The notes beneath the pieces were generated by a model that saw nothing but the letters and a program-made list of their open reading frames with translations, was not told where the DNA came from and made no database searches. From F23-D06 sp963603365 (GTDB lineage Bacteria > Bacteroidota > Bacteroidia > Bacteroidales > WCHB1-69): a stretch of DNA of 31,677 nucleotides. A program made the position numbers and the translations under genes. Positions 7,386 to 16,143 of the stretch are shown here, piece by piece; within the stretch, counting starts at the first letter, position 1, and the number at the start of each line of letters is the position of its first letter. The stretch spans positions 1-31,677 of the forward strand of contig CAVCMI010000002.1 in assembly GCA_963603365.1 (NCBI GenBank), read 5' to 3'.

Positions 7386-10337
7386 ATGTCAAAAAATCAT
7401 TACTCGGGTTTGTCTGATGCGGAAGTGTCGGAAAGCCGCCTCAAGCATGGCGCCAATGTGCTGACGCCGCCCGCAGAAGTCTCTGTTTGGGAAAAACTCC
7501 GAAATTGCCTTCACTTTTGGCTTGTCAAGCTCTATATCTGCGTGTTTATACTGGCATTTGCCGCTGCTATAGTGCTGCCGCTTGCCGGCATTTCTACACA
7601 CGACGGACTCTGGATTGCCCCTGTGCTTGCCCTCGTGCTTACCCTCCTCACATACACTGTGGCATATCTCGGCGGAAACTGGGACAAGGAGAACCGTAAG
7701 TTTTCGATGGATCCTCTATTTACTATTCTTCTCTTTGCCCTGCTCCTCTCCGGCGGGATTTCGTTCTATGAGGGCGTGTTCGGCGGCGAGGCAGGTTGGA
7801 AACCCTACCTCGAACCTATCGGCATCGCTGCCGCCGTGCTGCTTGCTACTGCCGTGGCTCATATCCTCGAAAGCCAGAACGAGAAAACGTTCAAAAGCCT
7901 TAACGAAGTGAACGACGATACCCTCGTCAAGGTGATCCGCAACAGCAATGTCTGCCAGATACCTCGTCGCGATGTGGTGGTGGGCGACATTATCATGCTC
8001 GAGGAAGGCGAGGAGGTGCCCGCCGACGCTGAACTGCTGGAGTGCATGAACCTCAACATGAACGAGTCTTCGCTTACCGGCGAACCGCAGTGTGCCAAGA
8101 CTACTGTGGAAGCCGGGTTCGATAAGGACGCCACTTACCCCTCTAATCATATAATGAAAGGCTGCACGGTGATGGAGGGCGACTGCATAGCCCGCGTGTT
8201 TGCTGTGGGCGACGCTACCGCATGCGGTCAGGTCTTTGAGGCCGCCCAAGTCAGGGACGGCGAAGCTACACCCCTGAACGAGAAACTCGACCAATTGGCC
8301 AAGATCGTCACGAAGGTGAGCTACGGCGTGGCAGTCCTTATTATTGTGGGACGCATCCTCGTTTATGTCCTCAAAGGCGACATCCAACTCGGCACCCCCG
8401 ACGGGTGGGTCGATTTTGTGAGCTATATCCTCAATTCGTTCATGATTGCCGTGACGCTCGTGGTCGTCTCCGTGCCCGAGGGACTTCCGATGGCCGTGAC
8501 GCTCAGTCTCGCTTTCAGCATGAAACGGCTGATGAAGCAGAACACGCTGCCCCGCACGATGCACGCCTGCGAAACAATGGGCGCCGTCTCTGTAATCTGC
8601 TCCGATAAGACGGGCACGCTTACCCAAAACCAAATGAAGGTGGTGAACGCCGACTTTGACGGCATCCAAGGACAAGACCTCTCCGGCACCGACCGCACAT
8701 CTAAACTGATCAAGGAGTGTATTGCCGTGAACACGACAGCAAACCTCGACTTTGCCGACGCTTCTAAAATCAAGGCTATCGGCAATCCTACCGAGGGTGC
8801 GTTGCTGCTTTGGCTGCACCGCAACGGCATCAGTTATCTCGACATTCGCGAGGAGGTGACCGTGATTGACCGCATCCAATTCACTACTGAACTCAAGTAT
8901 ATGGCCACGGTGGTCGAATCGCAGGTCACTGGCGGCAGGGTGGTATATGTGAAAGGAGCCCCTGACATCTTGATGGGCATGTGCACTATAAAACCGGAGG
9001 AGAAAGAACGCTATGAAAACACTCTCGCCGATTACCAAAGTCACGCTAACCGCACGTTGGCGTTTGCCTATAAGGAGATTGGTGACAATGACACAGTCAT
9101 CGCCGACGGCAGGTTAAATGTCAAGGATTTGACACTGCTGGGCGTGGCCGGCATCGAAGACCCTGTCCGCGCTGATGTGCCCGCCGCCATCGAAGATTGC
9201 TCCAATGCCGGCATACAGGTCAAAATCGTCACGGGCGACGCCCCGGGCACGGCCAAGGAAATCGGCCGCCAGCTTGGGCTCTGGAAAGATACCGACAACG
9301 ATGAGAATATTATGACCGGTGCAGACATCTGCGCCATGAACGATGACGAACTGCGCGAACGTATCGCAAAGGTGAAGATCATATCGCGCGCCCGCCCTAA
9401 CGACAAAGAACGCATTGTTCGTATGCTCAAGGATATGGGCATGGTGGTGGCCGTTACCGGCGACGGCACGAATGATGCCCCCGCCCTCAACGCCGCCAAT
9501 GTAGGACTCTCAATGGGCGACGGCACCTCCGTGGCCAAGGAGGCCAGCGACATGACCATCCTCGACAACTCATTCGCCACCATTGCCAATGCCGTTATGT
9601 GGGGACGCTCGCTCTACAAGAACATCAAGCGTTTTATCATGTTCCAGCTGACGGTGAACGTGGTGGCCAGCCTCATCGTGGCTGTCGGCGCGTTTGTCGG
9701 CACGCAGTCGCCGCTTACCGTCACGCAGATGCTCTGGGTGAACCTGATTATGGACACGTTCGCAGCCCTCGCGCTCGCATCATTGCCGCCGTCCAAGAAG
9801 GTTATGGACGAGAAGCCGCGCCCTGTCAACGAGCATGTTCTCAAAGGGATGGGTGCTAACATACTGGCTGTTGGCGGCATCTTTACCGCTATCCTGCTGG
9901 CTATTCTGTTCTTCTTCCAGCACGCCGATGTCACCAGCCTTACAGACGTGCTCAACGGCAATGTCCATTGGGGTGCAGACAACGGGTTGTCTCCGTATGA
10001 ATGCGGACTTTTCTTCACCATATTCGTGATGTTGCAGTTCTGGAATCTCTTCAATGCCAAGGCTTTTATGACCAACGATTTCGCCTCTAAGGGATTGTCG
10101 TGGAAGAATGCCAAAGGGTTCATAGTCATTGCTATGGTTATCCTTTTCGGGCAGATTGCCATTACCGAAATCCCCGGTCTTCAGGTTATGTTCAACATTG
10201 ACGAGGGCGGTGTGAAGACGGTGGACTGGTGCATTATCATTGCGTTCACCTCGTTTGTGCTGTGGATAGGGGAGTTGGTCCGCCTGTTCAGGCGCAAAAA
10301 AGATGGCCGGAGTTTTGTCGGACAGCAACAGTCCTAA
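7386..10337 (+). CDS. Calcium-translocating P-type ATPase, PMCA type
   Basis: This 983-residue P2-type pump uses ATP to move Ca2+ out of the cytoplasm. Seen in order: an N-terminal cation-ATPase domain (1-40), the TGEP actuator loop (231-234), the membrane ion-site motif PEGLP (364-368), the phosphorylated Asp407 in DKTGTLT, and the hinge TGDGTND (691-697, with Asp693 and Asp697). Four to six C-terminal membrane helices follow. Compared with the bacterial PMCA-type proteins I remember (about 890-900 residues), there is an insertion at about residues 42-100 that carries two extra hydrophobic segments before the usual first helix pair. The last residues (Arg/Lys-rich, then GQQQS) look unconserved and are encoded by a repeat-like motif. 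Its TAA overlaps the TAG of the convergent branching enzyme gene. The substrate is inferred from family resemblance. Confidence 0.93.
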   Translation: MSKNHYSGLSDAEVSESRLKHGANVLTPPAEVSVWEKLRNCLHFWLVKLYICVFILAFAAAIVLPLAGISTHDGLWIAPVLALVLTLLTYTVAYLGGNWDKENRKFSMDPLFTILLFALLLSGGISFYEGVFGGEAGWKPYLEPIGIAAAVLLATAVAHILESQNEKTFKSLNEVNDDTLVKVIRNSNVCQIPRRDVVVGDIIMLEEGEEVPADAELLECMNLNMNESSLTGEPQCAKTTVEAGFDKDATYPSNHIMKGCTVMEGDCIARVFAVGDATACGQVFEAAQVRDGEATPLNEKLDQLAKIVTKVSYGVAVLIIVGRILVYVLKGDIQLGTPDGWVDFVSYILNSFMIAVTLVVVSVPEGLPMAVTLSLAFSMKRLMKQNTLPRTMHACETMGAVSVICSDKTGTLTQNQMKVVNADFDGIQGQDLSGTDRTSKLIKECIAVNTTANLDFADASKIKAIGNPTEGALLLWLHRNGISYLDIREEVTVIDRIQFTTELKYMATVVESQVTGGRVVYVKGAPDILMGMCTIKPEEKERYENTLADYQSHANRTLAFAYKEIGDNDTVIADGRLNVKDLTLLGVAGIEDPVRADVPAAIEDCSNAGIQVKIVTGDAPGTAKEIGRQLGLWKDTDNDENIMTGADICAMNDDELRERIAKVKIISRARPNDKERIVRMLKDMGMVVAVTGDGTNDAPALNAANVGLSMGDGTSVAKEASDMTILDNSFATIANAVMWGRSLYKNIKRFIMFQLTVNVVASLIVAVGAFVGTQSPLTVTQMLWVNLIMDTFAALALASLPPSKKVMDEKPRPVNEHVLKGMGANILAVGGIFTAILLAILFFFQHADVTSLTDVLNGNVHWGADNGLSPYECGLFFTIFVMLQFWNLFNAKAFMTNDFASKGLSWKNAKGFIVIAMVILFGQIAITEIPGLQVMFNIDEGGVKTVDWCIIIAFTSFVLWIGELVRLFRRKKDGRSFVGQQQS

Positions 10338-12325
10338 TTTCTGACAAGCAGCAGTCCTGTGCGGCAAGGCAGGTACAGCCGTATATGGCTGCCCCCATCG
10401 TGCATATAGGACCGGAATGCCACACTGTCGTCCACATTGCCGAAGCCGCCATAACAGGTGTCGTCGCTGTTCAAGGCGATGCGGTACTCCCCCTCAGGAC
10501 AGGGCAGTTCATATCCGGCAAAGGATCGCACAGGGTTGAAATTGAAGACGACGAGACAATTGCCGCGCACGAACGCCAGCACCTGATTGTGGATGTGCTC
10601 GTGCCACTTTGCGGGAGGCTCTTCCAGCAGGTTCAGTTCTGTGACACTGTGTATCATGTCGCGGTCAAAATGGTACAGGCCGGCATATTTCAGGCTATTG
10701 TCGTCGGCAAGATGCCATTGCCGTCGGGCATAGCGGCACGACCAGCCGTTGCCCTCCCGCGGAAAGTCGATCCATTCGGGATGTCCGAACTCGTTGCCCA
10801 TAAAGTTGAGGTAGCCGCCGGAAGCCAAGGTGAGGGTTGCCATACGGATGAGTTTGTGCAAGGCTGTCGCCCGGTCGGTGCTGAGGTCGGGGGTGCTTGC
10901 CGACATGCAGTCGTAAATCTTAGCCCCCGCCATTCTGAAGAGGAGGGTCTGGTCGCCAACCATGGCCTGGTCGTGGCACTCGGCATAGCTGATGGTCTCT
11001 TCTTCCTTGCGTTTGTCAGTCAGCCGGAAGAAGATTTCCCCGGGGCGCCAGTCCTCGTCAGGCACGCTCTTGACGGTTTTTGTCCAGAAGTCGGCAATGC
11101 CCATCGACATGCGGAAGTCGAAACCGATGCCGCCTTTCTCTGCCGGCCAAGCCATGCCGGGCATGCCGCTCACGTCTTCGGCAACAGTGATCGCTTGCGG
11201 GTTCACCTGCCGGATGAGTCTGTTGGCCAAGGTGAGATAGACGATGCCGTCTTCATCGACATTCGTGTCAAAGTATTGGCTGTAGTTCAGGAAGTCGGTG
11301 CCGATGCCGTGGTCTTTGTAGCATAGGCTGGTGACGCCGTCAAAGCGGAAGCCGTCGAAACGGAACTCTTGCAGCCAGTATTTCAGGTTGGAGAGCAAGA
11401 AAAGCAGTGTTTCCTGCTTGCCGTAGTCAAAGCAGCGCGAGTCCCACACAGGATGCCTGCCGCGCTCGCCGGTGTGGAAGTAGAGGTCGTCGCGCCCGTC
11501 AAACATCCCGATGCCCTCTTTGACGTTGCTGACAGAGTGGGAGTGTACGATGTCGAGGATGACGGCGATGCCGTAGCGGTGGGCGGTGTCGATGAGTTCC
11601 TTGAGCTCCTCGGGCGTGCCAAACCGTGACGAGGGGGCGAAGAAGTTGGACACTTGGTAGCCGAAAGAACCATAGTAGGGATGCTCCTGTATGGCCATCA
11701 ATTGCAAGGTGTTGTAGCCAAGGTCGCGGATGCGGGGCAGCACAGTCTCCTTGAATTCCCAGTAGGAGGAGATTTTTGCCTCTTCCGACGACATGCCCAC
11801 GTGCGCTTCATAGATGAGCGGGTGGCGCGGCTTGCCGGGCGCAGTCCATTGCCAACGGTAAGGCTCCGGTTCCCATACCTGCGCACAGAACACTTTGGTG
11901 TCCTGGTCTTGCACCACACGGGAGACGTAAGCCGGCAGCCGCTCATCGGCGCCTGATTGCCAAACCATCCACAACTTGTAGAGCATGGTGTGCCGGAGAC
12001 AGAAGTCGGGCAACGTTATCTCCCAGTCGCCGTTGCCGACAGGATGCAGGGCAAACTCGGGTTTCACCTGCCAATGCGAGAAGTCGCCGTAGAGGTAGAG
12101 TGCTTTGGCATTGGGCGCTTTTTCGCGAAATACCCATCCTTGTGCGGTACGGTGCAGCCCGTAGTAGAGGTGTCCGTTGGCGATGTCGGCAAGGGGGTGT
12201 TTCCCGTCGGTGAGTTCCAGTTCGCGGAGGGCGGCTCGCTCACGGCGTTGTTGCAGTTGCCGCGCGTATGGTTTGAGCAGCGCGTCTTGGCGCACCAGTT
12301 CGGGTATAAGGTTTTGTGCGGTCAT
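10334..12325 (-). CDS. glgB: 1,4-alpha-glucan branching enzyme, eukaryotic-type (GH13_8-like)
   Basis: This 663-residue cytoplasmic enzyme makes alpha-1,6 branches in glycogen. An N-terminal CBM48-like domain (about 40-140) precedes the GH13 barrel. With numbering from the chosen start, region I has Asp258 and His261 (DIVHSH), the nucleophile is Asp329 (FRFDG), the acid/base is Glu383 (AEDVSG) and the third carboxylate is Asp452 (ECHDQ). The motif YEAHVGMSS resembles eukaryotic and Bacteroides branching enzymes rather than the E. coli GlgB type. I start at 12325 because that ATG overlaps the upstream TGA as ATGA and the protein then begins like its relatives; an in-frame ATG at 12361 is possible. 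No glycogen synthase or phosphorylase is nearby. The gene ends tail-to-tail with the Ca-ATPase, their stops overlapping. Confidence 0.94.
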   Translation of the reverse strand: MTAQNLIPELVRQDALLKPYARQLQQRRERAALRELELTDGKHPLADIANGHLYYGLHRTAQGWVFREKAPNAKALYLYGDFSHWQVKPEFALHPVGNGDWEITLPDFCLRHTMLYKLWMVWQSGADERLPAYVSRVVQDQDTKVFCAQVWEPEPYRWQWTAPGKPRHPLIYEAHVGMSSEEAKISSYWEFKETVLPRIRDLGYNTLQLMAIQEHPYYGSFGYQVSNFFAPSSRFGTPEELKELIDTAHRYGIAVILDIVHSHSVSNVKEGIGMFDGRDDLYFHTGERGRHPVWDSRCFDYGKQETLLFLLSNLKYWLQEFRFDGFRFDGVTSLCYKDHGIGTDFLNYSQYFDTNVDEDGIVYLTLANRLIRQVNPQAITVAEDVSGMPGMAWPAEKGGIGFDFRMSMGIADFWTKTVKSVPDEDWRPGEIFFRLTDKRKEEETISYAECHDQAMVGDQTLLFRMAGAKIYDCMSASTPDLSTDRATALHKLIRMATLTLASGGYLNFMGNEFGHPEWIDFPREGNGWSCRYARRQWHLADDNSLKYAGLYHFDRDMIHSVTELNLLEEPPAKWHEHIHNQVLAFVRGNCLVVFNFNPVRSFAGYELPCPEGEYRIALNSDDTCYGGFGNVDDSVAFRSYMHDGGSHIRLYLPCRTGLLLVRN

Positions 12326-14004
12326 TGTCTCTTGAATATGTATTCGCGTTTTGCGTTCCACTCCCCAATCATCCCGCGCAGCTGCCGTATCTCTTTCTTT
12401 CGGTCGAGGACGGTTTCATGCAAGGTCATCTGCCTCATTATGGTAAGTTTACCGTTCTCGTATGACGTTTTGATGATTACGGATCCGAAATCGTAGCTTT
12501 TCTCATACAAAAACGGCGGGCTTGCCCACCGGGTGCCGGCAGGCAAGTCAACGGTGTATGTGCAACTTTCGTTGGTTCGCCGGATCTGTACGGGCGTTGC
12601 GCCATTGTAGGGGATCATTGTCGCTTGCATGTCGTTGCCGCCTTTGGGGTGGGCTATGGTCAGGACGTAGTATGAGCCGCTCAGGTGCGACACGTCAGCA
12701 CAGTTGTCGCAGGGTACGGCGACGGCTGTGGCAGCGGGCATGTCGGCGCTTGTCGACTTGCGGAGCTCTGTTGCCGCTTTGTATTGCCCATTGTCGGCGT
12801 CAATGCGGAGGCTGGCAAGCAGTTCCAGATGATGCGGTCTCCGGGTTATCTCCTCTTCACGTCCGCCCAAGGCAATAAAACGCCCTTCACATTTGCCCTG
12901 CGAGGCGGCACACTCAAACGGTTCGTTGGCGGAATGATATTGCATAGTTTCGCCGAGGGAGACTTGCAGAAGACCTTTTGGCTCGCCAGTCAGTTCTTGT
13001 GCCAGAATGCCGATTTCGGAGCCATAGCCAGCCTCTTTCAGCAGTGTATGCAGCAGCAGGTTTTTCTCAAAAGGGGTGGCGCAGCCGGTATTCAACACGT
13101 GCGCCGGCGAGGCTATGATGAAGTTCATGCAGCGCATCGGCACGTTGTTGGTACGGATATAGCGGTGTACAAAATGGTGCAGGGCCGCTATGGTGTCGAG
13201 AGCGTTGGCGGCATTGCGCAATGTCTCTTCTGGCAGTTGCGGAAGCAGTTCCTGTAACTGCGGCATAAAGGCCTGCTGCAACGAGAGGCGTGTCAAGAAG
13301 TCGCCGGGATGGTCAAAGGTGGTGATTAGGATGTAGGGGTTGCTGTTGTCGGGCAGGTAGCGGTCGGGCGCGGCGGCTGCCGTGTTTGTGAAAGCCCAGG
13401 TCAGAGTCCGGCAATTGCTGTTGACGGCACTTTCGGCGGGCAAAGCAGGTTGCCCGGGCATGTGCAGGTCATAGTGCAGGGTGCGGTTGCCGGGTGTGGT
13501 CACCGTAAGCAGCAGGCTGTCAACAGGCACGTCTTCGCAAAGATTGACCCGTTGTGCCAACTCTTGAAAGAAAGGGTGCTGTGTGCGGATGGTGTAGTCG
13601 AGCACGATGACGGCACCGGTTTCAAGGGCAGTGTGCGTGACTACCATCTCGCGCACGGCGTTGAAACGGGCGCAGTCGGTGCAGGAGGAGGGCAAAACGG
13701 CATTGAGGGCGTTGCCGGGAGTGGCTATTGTGCGCCCGTCGGGCAGCCGCGTGTACGATTCGTTGACGGTCAGCGTCTCAAATTCGGGGTTGTAGAGGAT
13801 GAACGTTTCACCATAGGTGTCAAACGACGCAGTGGTGAAAAGCTTCAGCTCTTTGCGGAAAGTGAAGTCGATGCTGCCGTCTTCATTCAGACGGTAAGAC
13901 CTTGATAGTTTCAGGTAGCGGGCGTCATACGTCTCTTTGGCGAATGCGACTCCCGAGAGAGAGAGCAGCAGAATGAACAGCGCGGTTTTTTTCATATTGT
14001 GCAT
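12322..14004 (-). CDS. Exported DUF3857/transglutaminase-like protein, catalytic site degenerate
   Basis: This 560-residue protein has a signal peptide (MKKTALF... to about residue 22), a DUF3857-like beta domain (about 25-240) and a transglutaminase-fold segment (about 260-360). A cysteine sits at the right place (Cys308 in TGCATPFEKN, followed by LLLHTLLKEAGY). I do not find the His and Asp motifs that are clear in the neighbouring paralogue, so activity is doubtful; it may be a binding protein on the transglutaminase fold. A C-terminal beta-rich domain follows (about 420-540). The ATG at 13995, three codons in, is an equally good start. It lies 84 bases after the paralogue and its TGA overlaps the ATG of the branching enzyme gene, implying translational coupling. 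It is probably periplasmic; the substrate is unknown. Confidence 0.8.
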   Translation of the reverse strand: MHNMKKTALFILLLSLSGVAFAKETYDARYLKLSRSYRLNEDGSIDFTFRKELKLFTTASFDTYGETFILYNPEFETLTVNESYTRLPDGRTIATPGNALNAVLPSSCTDCARFNAVREMVVTHTALETGAVIVLDYTIRTQHPFFQELAQRVNLCEDVPVDSLLLTVTTPGNRTLHYDLHMPGQPALPAESAVNSNCRTLTWAFTNTAAAAPDRYLPDNSNPYILITTFDHPGDFLTRLSLQQAFMPQLQELLPQLPEETLRNAANALDTIAALHHFVHRYIRTNNVPMRCMNFIIASPAHVLNTGCATPFEKNLLLHTLLKEAGYGSEIGILAQELTGEPKGLLQVSLGETMQYHSANEPFECAASQGKCEGRFIALGGREEEITRRPHHLELLASLRIDADNGQYKAATELRKSTSADMPAATAVAVPCDNCADVSHLSGSYYVLTIAHPKGGNDMQATMIPYNGATPVQIRRTNESCTYTVDLPAGTRWASPPFLYEKSYDFGSVIIKTSYENGKLTIMRQMTLHETVLDRKKEIRQLRGMIGEWNAKREYIFKRQ

Positions 14005-14088
14005 AAAAACAGTGGCGATCTTGAGGTTTGGTCTTTCGGTTTGTTTTTCTCTTTTGTGGATTGTTTTTCAATGACAGAAGATGCCGTA

Positions 14089-16020
14089 TCATTTGCTCAG
14101 CACTACCGGCGTGTTCATGAAGAAACGCTGGTTGGCGACGGCCTTGCGGTATGACGGCCAGTCGGAAGCCTCATAGATGCGTTTTCTGAACCATATTTTC
14201 TCATTGAATGTAATCTTGGAGTTCTCAAGGTTGTATCCGCCGTCAAAGGCAGCGGCTGTTTCATTGAAAGAGCGGCTGACGGGGATGCTTGCGGAGGTGT
14301 ACCCGTAGGGCAGCGACATGGTCTCGGACAGCTGCACATAGCGCGAGCAGGCATCCTGAAAAGGATACTGACGTGTCTCAACGGTCTCATCGAAGTAGAG
14401 ATGCCGCATAGCGAATGTCATGAAGCCTTTGGCAAGCAGCGGTGTGACGATAATCTCTTTCTCGCCGACGGTCGCATAGCCGGGTATGGTGAAGCGGTAG
14501 GTTATGCAGACAGGGTGCTCGAGATAACTGTCTTCGTCGCTGTATCGCACAGAATGGAGTGTGGCATTGGGATAGAGTTGGCAGAATTGGTTGGCGACAT
14601 TCTCTTTCCAGCGGGTGCGGTTGCCATTGAAAAGGCGGCGCACGGTGCGGTCCGACTGTCCCTCGGCGGTCACGGTGACGGTGCCTTTGAGACTGCCGTT
14701 GCGGGTGACTTTCGTCTGTGCGGTCATTTTCAGGTAGTGGTTCTCGGCTTTCGACAGGGGTGTGCAGCGGAGCGTGGCGCCGTCGGGAAGACCCATCAGA
14801 AAGTATTGCTGCTGTTCGGCGCTCGACCACAGTTCACGAACGCCCGGCACCCAGGTGGGGTCGAGCAATTGGTAGTTGCCGTTGCGACGTTTCACTACGG
14901 CAACGCAATGGTTGAACTGGTCGGCGGGTATGTCCTCGATGCGTTCGCCCGCCATCGTCATGGCCGCGTAAGCCTCAAATCCGGCGGCACGGAGCATGGC
15001 TATGAGCAGCCCGGCCTTGTCTTTGCATACGCCGCAGCGGTCGGTGAAGTTCATGCCACAGCGGTGCAACGTGTAGCCTTCTCCCTTGCCCATGGAGATG
15101 CCGGAGTAGCGCATGTTGTCAGCCACCCAGTGCGTGAGGATGGCGATGCTGTCATTCTCGCTGCGGGCACGGCGCAGCAATTCGTTCACTTTCGCCTTTG
15201 CCTCACCGGTGGGCGTAAAACTGCCGTATTCTTCGTTGACACGGTAGAACCATTTTGACTTTTCTTGCCAGGTGGCGGTGGTGGTGAGAATGAGTTTCGT
15301 CTGGATGTCGTTGTCCGCTAATGTGAAACGCGGCTTTTGCAAGGGGGTGATGCCCTCTTTTGTGAAGGTGAACAGGGTGTGTGCGCCGTTCTCCTCGCGG
15401 CGGCATTCCAGCTGTCCGTTATAGACGGTGTAACGCAGGTTTTTGTCTGTGGGGATGTTGACCTGATACACTTTCCGCATCACGGGCTGGTCGCTGTAAA
15501 AGGGCACGATGTCATAGAAATGGCCGCGCATCGGGGGGATGTATTTGTCGTCCTCGCCGCCGTGGTGCAGCAGGGCGTAGGTGAAGCCTTTCCGGAAAGT
15601 GGTAAACTCTACCGTGTCGCCGGGCTCAAGCCGGCCGAGCGCCACCATCTTCTGGCGTGCGCCCCAGTAGATCATACGTGCCGGCGCGGGATAGTCAAAC
15701 TCGGCGTTGTCGATGGTGTCGATGTTACCGTTGCGGCGGCGCACGATAGCCTGCCTTATTTCGGCAAATGCTGAAAGCGGGTCATAGTCGGCCTTTATGG
15801 TGTTGTAGTCGCGCGCTCCCGACAGGGTCAAAATCCGGTATTGGCAGTGCTCTGTCACAAGGCTCATGCCGCTCTCCTCCACGTGAACGCGGATGCTGTC
15901 GTAGAGGGTGACTTTGTCGTAACCGTTGTAAGGGCCGGACGAAAGGGTTTGCGCAGAAAGCCGCAGAGAGGGGATGCACAGCATTGTCAGCAGCAGCAAA
16001 TGGTATTTCAATGCAGTCAT
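14089..16020 (-). CDS. Exported DUF3857 and transglutaminase-domain protein
   Basis: This 643-residue protein begins with a signal peptide (1-24, ending LSAQ). Residues 50-230 resemble DUF3857, an N-terminal beta domain that commonly precedes transglutaminase folds in Bacteroidetes. The catalytic domain (about 280-400) is complete: Cys332 in GVCKDKAGLL, His371 in FNHCVAVV and Asp387 in LLDPTW. A C-terminal beta-sandwich region of about 200 residues follows. Members are thought to act on proteins or peptides at the envelope as cysteine peptidases or transferases, but this is not proven for this branch. It is the first gene of a three-gene set with a second DUF3857 protein and the branching enzyme. 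A -7 box lies just upstream, back-to-back with that of pepD. Confidence 0.87.
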   Translation of the reverse strand: MTALKYHLLLLTMLCIPSLRLSAQTLSSGPYNGYDKVTLYDSIRVHVEESGMSLVTEHCQYRILTLSGARDYNTIKADYDPLSAFAEIRQAIVRRRNGNIDTIDNAEFDYPAPARMIYWGARQKMVALGRLEPGDTVEFTTFRKGFTYALLHHGGEDDKYIPPMRGHFYDIVPFYSDQPVMRKVYQVNIPTDKNLRYTVYNGQLECRREENGAHTLFTFTKEGITPLQKPRFTLADNDIQTKLILTTTATWQEKSKWFYRVNEEYGSFTPTGEAKAKVNELLRRARSENDSIAILTHWVADNMRYSGISMGKGEGYTLHRCGMNFTDRCGVCKDKAGLLIAMLRAAGFEAYAAMTMAGERIEDIPADQFNHCVAVVKRRNGNYQLLDPTWVPGVRELWSSAEQQQYFLMGLPDGATLRCTPLSKAENHYLKMTAQTKVTRNGSLKGTVTVTAEGQSDRTVRRLFNGNRTRWKENVANQFCQLYPNATLHSVRYSDEDSYLEHPVCITYRFTIPGYATVGEKEIIVTPLLAKGFMTFAMRHLYFDETVETRQYPFQDACSRYVQLSETMSLPYGYTSASIPVSRSFNETAAAFDGGYNLENSKITFNEKIWFRKRIYEASDWPSYRKAVANQRFFMNTPVVLSK

Positions 16021-16045
16021 AATCAGACTATTTTTTTAAGAGATG

Positions 16046-16053
16046 CAAACCTA
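16046..16053 (-). promoter_or_regulatory. Candidate -7 box of the transglutaminase/branching-enzyme operon
   Basis: On the minus strand the bases read TAGGTTTG, matching TAnnTTTG. The box ends 25 bases before the ATG at 16020. An ATTG at 16080-16077 lies 23 bases upstream, slightly beyond normal -33 spacing. Confidence 0.5.
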
Positions 16054-16089
16054 CGAAAAAAAATGAAGTGGATAATCAATTATTTTGTG

Positions 16090-16097
16090 TAAGTTTG
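16090..16097 (+). promoter_or_regulatory. Candidate -7 box of pepD
   Basis: TAAGTTTG matches the Bacteroidetes -7 consensus and is followed by CCCC. It is 46 bases before the pepD ATG and 36 bases from the oppositely directed box at 16046-16053, so the two promoters are back to back. No good -33 element is visible. Confidence 0.5.
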
Positions 16098-16143
16098 CCC
16101 CGTTTTTTTTAACAGCTGACAATAACTTAAAACACATATTTAT

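Noticed and set aside
7716..9044. A 442-codon open frame antisense to the Ca-ATPase gene
   Set aside because: It lies wholly inside a well-supported ATPase on the other strand, has no recognisable domain and a His/Ala-rich composition produced by the codon bias of the real gene.
10229..11326. A 365-codon plus-strand frame over the branching enzyme gene
   Set aside because: It is antisense to conserved GH13 catalytic motifs and its translation shows no domain or signal; a codon-bias shadow.
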